Below are positions 60,706-64,000 of a stretch of DNA of 64,000 nucleotides, piece after piece; within the stretch, counting starts at the first letter, position 1; every line of letters starts with the position of its first letter. Below the pieces are notes generated by a model, which saw only the letters and a list, made by a program, of their open reading frames with translations, was not told where the DNA came from and did no database searches. Location of the stretch: positions 59,991-123,990 of the forward strand of contig QFQX01000012.1 in NCBI GenBank assembly GCA_003248775.1. Direction: 5' to 3'. The stretch is from Shinella sp. Lineage in GTDB: Bacteria; Pseudomonadota; Alphaproteobacteria; Rhizobiales; Rhizobiaceae. Position numbers and translations under genes: made by a program.

Positions 60706-61703
60706 GACGGGGTGTCTCCGGTCGCGCTGGCGGGCTGCGCTGCTGCGGCCTGCGTCGGGTTGATGCGGACGATCCTGACGACCTGCTGGCGGTTGCCGCT
60801 GCCAAGGCGCAGCTCGGCCGCGCCGAACAGGCGGTCCACGATCAGGACGTTCTGGTGGATGCGGGAATTGACGATCTGCGGCTCGCCGTTCGATCCAAGC
60901 ACGAAGATCGGCGGCATCTCGCCCTGCACGATCCCGGCCGGGAAGACGACATAGACGCGACGGCCATCGTCGAAGACGGAAACCGGCCGCCACGGCGGGC
61001 TGTCGCCCTGCACCTGCAAGGCGTAGCGATAGTTCCGCGCCGCCTCGGCGGGAATTATCGGCGCGGCCGGGACCGTCTGGCGCTGACCGGCAGGCGGTGT
61101 GGGATAGGCCCATGCCACGGCGGGCATGTAGAGCGATTCCCGCGCGCGCAGCTCGATCATGTAGGTGCGCCGGTCGGTGGTGACGACAAGGTTGGTGGAA
61201 ATGTCCGGCCGCGTGGGCTTCACGAGGATATGGACACGACGATTTGCGCCGCTGCCGCTCTCGGTGTCGCCGATGATCCAGCGGGCGGTGTCGCCGGCCG
61301 CGATCGGCCCCGCGCCTGTCAGGCTCTCGCCCGGCTCCAGCGCAATGGTGGTGATCTGCCCGACTGCGACATAGACCTGATAGAGCGCGCCTTCCGACCA
61401 CGGATAAATCTGGATGGCGTTGTAGTAGCCTTCCCGGCGCGGCTCGACGCGGGCGGCGGCATTGGCGTTCTCCACGCGGCCGGTCGGCGTACCTGCGGCG
61501 GTGCCGCCGCGCGCCACGGTCCATGCCGGGGGCACATGCAGCGGCCGGGGCGTGTTGTCTGTTGCCGCCGTCTGCACGGTCGGCAGCGGCGGCACGCTGT
61601 CGTCGTAGCTGAATTGCGGCGTCCGGTTGGTGGCGCAGCCTGCGAGCATGGTTGCCGAAAGCAGCACGGCCGCGATTGCCGAGGTGCGGGTGATCGTCCT
61701 CAT
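60702..61703 (-). CDS. trbG: TrbG/VirB9-family conjugal transfer protein
   Basis: This 333-residue periplasmic outer-membrane-complex protein has a signal peptide with a lipobox-like LSATMLAGCAT. A VirB9 domain follows (about residues 75-320), with AIQIYPWSEGALYQVYVAVGQ and NRRVHILVKPTRPD and the C-terminal HQNVLIVDRLF. It bridges TrbI and the outer-membrane lipoprotein. ATG 61703 overlaps the trbF stop, ATGA style. Confidence 0.92.
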   Translation of the reverse strand: MRTITRTSAIAAVLLSATMLAGCATNRTPQFSYDDSVPPLPTVQTAATDNTPRPLHVPPAWTVARGGTAAGTPTGRVENANAAARVEPRREGYYNAIQIYPWSEGALYQVYVAVGQITTIALEPGESLTGAGPIAAGDTARWIIGDTESGSGANRRVHILVKPTRPDISTNLVVTTDRRTYMIELRARESLYMPAVAWAYPTPPAGQRQTVPAAPIIPAEAARNYRYALQVQGDSPPWRPVSVFDDGRRVYVVFPAGIVQGEMPPIFVLGSNGEPQIVNSRIHQNVLIVDRLFGAAELRLGSGNRQQVVRIVRINPTQAAAAQPASATGDTPS

Positions 61704-62389
61704 TGGCTCATCTCCCGCGACCACGAAATTGCATTGACGTAGATTCCCAGCGGATTGGCGCGCAGGCGCTCGGCGTCGCGCGGCGGCTGGATGACGATGG
61801 TGAGAATGGCCGTCCAGCGTTCCGTGGTGGAAAGCTGGCCGTTCTCGAAATGGCGTTCCGTCCACGCGACGCGGAAGCTGTTCGGGGATGCCCGAATGAC
61901 GCTTGAGACCTCGACGGCGACCTGCTGACGACCGACGCGCGTGAAGGGATCGTTCGCCCTTGCGTAGTCGTTCAACGCCGCCGCCCCGCGATCCGTGGTC
62001 CACTCATACGCCCGAAGCCAGTTCTGGCGGACAATGATCGCGTCGGCCGGGATCGCGCGGACCTGCTCGATGAAGCGGCCAAGATGGAAAGCGATCTGCG
62101 GATCGGTCGGGCGATAGTCGGCCACGGCCGGCGCGACGGTTTGCGCCTGTCCGAGATTGTCCACCTGAACAACCCAAGGCACCACGGTCCCGCGTGCGGA
62201 CTGCCACACCAGCGCGGAGGCGAAGCCGGCCGACAGGATCAGGGAACCGAAGGCCATATAACGCCAGTTTTTCGCCTGCACGCGGGCCGAGCCGATCCGC
62301 TCATCCCAGGCTTGAGCAGCCTTCTGGTATGGGGTCTCGGGTTCGGGCGATTTGCCGTAGTGGGTTGCTGGTCGTTTGAAGATGCTCAT
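61700..62389 (-). CDS. trbF: TrbF/VirB8-family conjugal transfer protein
   Basis: This 229-residue inner-membrane protein has one N-terminal helix (MAFGSLILSAGFASALVW) and a periplasmic VirB8 domain (about residues 75-225; segments WVVQVDNLGQAQTV and YEWTTDRGAAALNDYA). It forms the assembly scaffold of the conjugation channel. It overlaps trbL and trbG by four bases each. Confidence 0.92.
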   Translation of the reverse strand: MSIFKRPATHYGKSPEPETPYQKAAQAWDERIGSARVQAKNWRYMAFGSLILSAGFASALVWQSARGTVVPWVVQVDNLGQAQTVAPAVADYRPTDPQIAFHLGRFIEQVRAIPADAIIVRQNWLRAYEWTTDRGAAALNDYARANDPFTRVGRQQVAVEVSSVIRASPNSFRVAWTERHFENGQLSTTERWTAILTIVIQPPRDAERLRANPLGIYVNAISWSREMSQ

Positions 62390-63744
62390 GAGCGGTCACT
62401 TTCGGAAAGGTTGACGGAGGAACCGGAGCCGTGGCTGTCGCCAGAGCGCACCGCATGGGCGGCCATGGTGGTGCCGTGGTTCATTGCCTGCGAGCGGCGC
62501 ATCTGCTGCGCCCATGCGGGCGGGCTGCCGGCCGATGCGGATGATGCGGCCGGGGCGGCACTCCCGCCGCCGACCGTGCCCATCGACGATGTGCCGCCTG
62601 TCGCGCCGAAGCCCGCGCGTGCGCCATCGGTGAAACTGGACTTCACGGATTCGCTGGCACGCGCGGCGGCGCGTTTGAGCGGCGAGATGGCGGCCGAACC
62701 TGCGGCACGCGTGACACCGCCAAGGCCGGAGGCGACACCGGCCGCGCCGGACTGGCCGAGCGAGCCGACGCTATAGGCTGCGGTGGCCGCGCCTGCGGTG
62801 GCTGCACCGCCGCGGACGGCCGCGGCCCCACCGGACAGGGCAGCAGCCTCGCCCTTCGCGGCAAGCATGGTCGCGCCACCGGCTGCGATGGCCGCGCCGC
62901 CGACCGCAAGGCCGGTTCCTACGGCAGCACCCGCGCCAAGCTGCGGGCCGCCCGAGACGATGCCGTTGGCGATGCCGGGGCCGAAGATGCCGAGGCCGAG
63001 CAGCGAGAGCGCGGCGAGCACGATGGCCATGGCGTCGTCGATGCTCGGCGTCTGGCCGCCAAACCCGGCCGTGAATTGCGAAAACAAGGTGCTGCCGATG
63101 CCAATGATGACGGCGAGCACCAGAACCTTGATGCCGGACGACACCACGTTGCCAAGCACGCGCTCGGCCATGAAGGCGGTCTTGCCGAACAGGCCGAAGG
63201 GGATCAGCACGAAGCCGGCGAGCGTGGTCAGCTTGAACTCGATCAGCGTCACGAAAAGCTGGATGGCGAGGATGAAGAACGCGAGCACCACCAGCGCCCA
63301 TGCGAACAGCAGGCACGCGATCTGGATGAAGTTCTCAAAGAACGCGATCCAGCCCATCAGGTCGGAAATTGAATCGAGCAACGGGCGGCCGGCGTCGAGG
63401 CCGGTCTGCGCCACGCGACCAGGTCGCATCAGGTCTTCGACGGAAAAGCCGGTCCCCGACGCCATCAGGCCAAGACCGGCGAAGCTCTCGAAGATGATCC
63501 GGGCGAGGTTGTTCCAATTGCTGATGATGTAGGCGAAGACGCCGACGAACAGCGTCTTCTTCACCAGCCGCGCGATGATGTCGTCATCCGCGCCCCATGC
63601 CCAAAACAGCGCGGCGAGCGTCACGTCGATCACGATCAGGGTGGTAGCGATGAAGGCGACTTCGCCAGACAACAGCCCGAAACCGCTGTCGATGTAGGAG
63701 GTGAAAACCCCGAGGAAATTGTCGATAACGCCCGTATTGCCCAT
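62386..63744 (-). CDS. trbL: P-type conjugative transfer protein TrbL
   Basis: This 452-residue polytopic inner-membrane protein has seven or eight helices in its N-terminal 300 residues (TrbL/VirB6 domain, with SGLGLMASGTGFS-like loops). A long Ala/Gly/Ser-rich disordered C-terminal half (GGAAIAAGGATMLAAKGEAA and onward) follows, typical of TrbL. It forms part of the channel in the inner membrane. It starts two bases after the trbK-alt stop and overlaps trbF. Confidence 0.92.
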   Translation of the reverse strand: MGNTGVIDNFLGVFTSYIDSGFGLLSGEVAFIATTLIVIDVTLAALFWAWGADDDIIARLVKKTLFVGVFAYIISNWNNLARIIFESFAGLGLMASGTGFSVEDLMRPGRVAQTGLDAGRPLLDSISDLMGWIAFFENFIQIACLLFAWALVVLAFFILAIQLFVTLIEFKLTTLAGFVLIPFGLFGKTAFMAERVLGNVVSSGIKVLVLAVIIGIGSTLFSQFTAGFGGQTPSIDDAMAIVLAALSLLGLGIFGPGIANGIVSGGPQLGAGAAVGTGLAVGGAAIAAGGATMLAAKGEAAALSGGAAAVRGGAATAGAATAAYSVGSLGQSGAAGVASGLGGVTRAAGSAAISPLKRAAARASESVKSSFTDGARAGFGATGGTSSMGTVGGGSAAPAASSASAGSPPAWAQQMRRSQAMNHGTTMAAHAVRSGDSHGSGSSVNLSESDRS

Positions 63745-63746
63745 GG

Positions 63747-64000
63747 TCAGCGTGCCTCGCTGCGGTCACGGCCGAGGAAACGGTCGCGGGATTCTGCCCA
63801 TGCGGCGAGGCAGTCGGTGTCACTCGCCGCCGCCTCGCCGAGCCGCTGGCAGCGGCGCAGGGTTTCTCGCAGCGGGTCGGCCGGGGGCTGGAAAGCTGAG
63901 GCCGAGGGCGGCGCGGAAGGCTCGTCCTTCCGCGCCATGTCGATTGCGGTCGCCGTGACGGCGATGGCGATGAACACCACGGCCCCGAGCCGGGCCAGCA
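63747..64000 (-). CDS. TrbK-alt putative entry-exclusion protein (partial, cut by window end)
   Basis: The frame enters from the right edge and ends at 63747. It has a hydrophobic helix near its start (LARLGAVVFIAIAVTATAI, continuing to the edge) followed by a small soluble domain with two cysteines (RRCQRLGEAAASDTDCLAAW), as in the TrbK-alt proteins found just upstream of trbL in rhizobial and sphingomonad elements. Those act in entry exclusion or pore assembly. The N-terminus lies outside the window. Confidence 0.75.
   Translation of the reverse strand, partial: LARLGAVVFIAIAVTATAIDMARKDEPSAPPSASAFQPPADPLRETLRRCQRLGEAAASDTDCLAAWAESRDRFLGRDRSEAR

Overview
The window is high-GC alphaproteobacterial chromosome, most likely from the Rhizobiaceae. 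The evidence is a rhizobial-type gene content and order: siroheme synthase tail/DUF2849/cysI/DUF934; glnB-glnA behind a sigma-54 promoter; uvrA/ssb diverging around a GAAC-N7-GAAC LexA box; gyrA/coaD/two cyclophilins/queA/tgt; and rlpA-dacC-tmk-holB-metG-tatD. There is also an IalB-family protein. The genus cannot be fixed from the sequence alone.

Positions 1-42986 are core genome. 1-3595 is assimilatory sulfite/nitrite reduction plus a ferredoxin-NADP reductase. 3655-12847 holds a GntR regulator with two palindromic operators, an EamA exporter broken by an amber codon, a DsbA-family protein, an orphan peptide-binding protein, IalB, HspQ, a second EamA exporter and a coiled-coil/TAXI-binding-protein pair. 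12976-23869 holds nitrogen control (glnA, glnB), NAD(P)HX repair, a Na/Pi cotransporter, uvrA, ssb and a MarC protein. 24057-33756 holds gyrA, three tiny membrane-protein genes, coaD, cyclophilins, queuosine genes and recX. 33855-42658 holds an HpcH/HpaI aldolase, a Gdx/SugE-like exporter and the tatD/metG/holB/tmk/dacC/rlpA block.

At 42987-43076 a tRNA-Ser(UGA) gene marks the edge of an integrated element that runs off the right end of the window. A large serine recombinase reads into the tRNA gene and takes its last ten codons and its stop codon from it. An orphan TumA-type antitoxin follows. At the far right is a conjugation module (trbK-alt, trbL, trbF, trbG, trbI and a truncated DUF2274 gene).

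Between these lies the most interesting part, a 13-kb proteostasis island (45914-59222). One arm is a leftward run: groES-groEL-small ORF-HtrA protease-NEW3-domain protein-ABC ATPase-ABC permease. The other arm is a rightward run: two Hsp20 genes, an NDUFS4-like fusion protein, an RNA polymerase omega-like protein, an SPW membrane protein, then FtsH. Small genes (usg, DUF982, two unknowns) sit between them. groES and the first hsp20 carry the same promoter-like element, CTTGAA-N17-CCAGAT. The core gene hspQ, 43 kb away, carries a near-identical one. This suggests that the island is wired into the host heat-shock (RpoH) regulon. It resembles in logic the transmissible stress-tolerance loci of other proteobacteria, but the gene set here differs: there is no ClpK, and it has an omega paralogue, an NDUFS4-like protein and a NEW3/ABC exporter unit.
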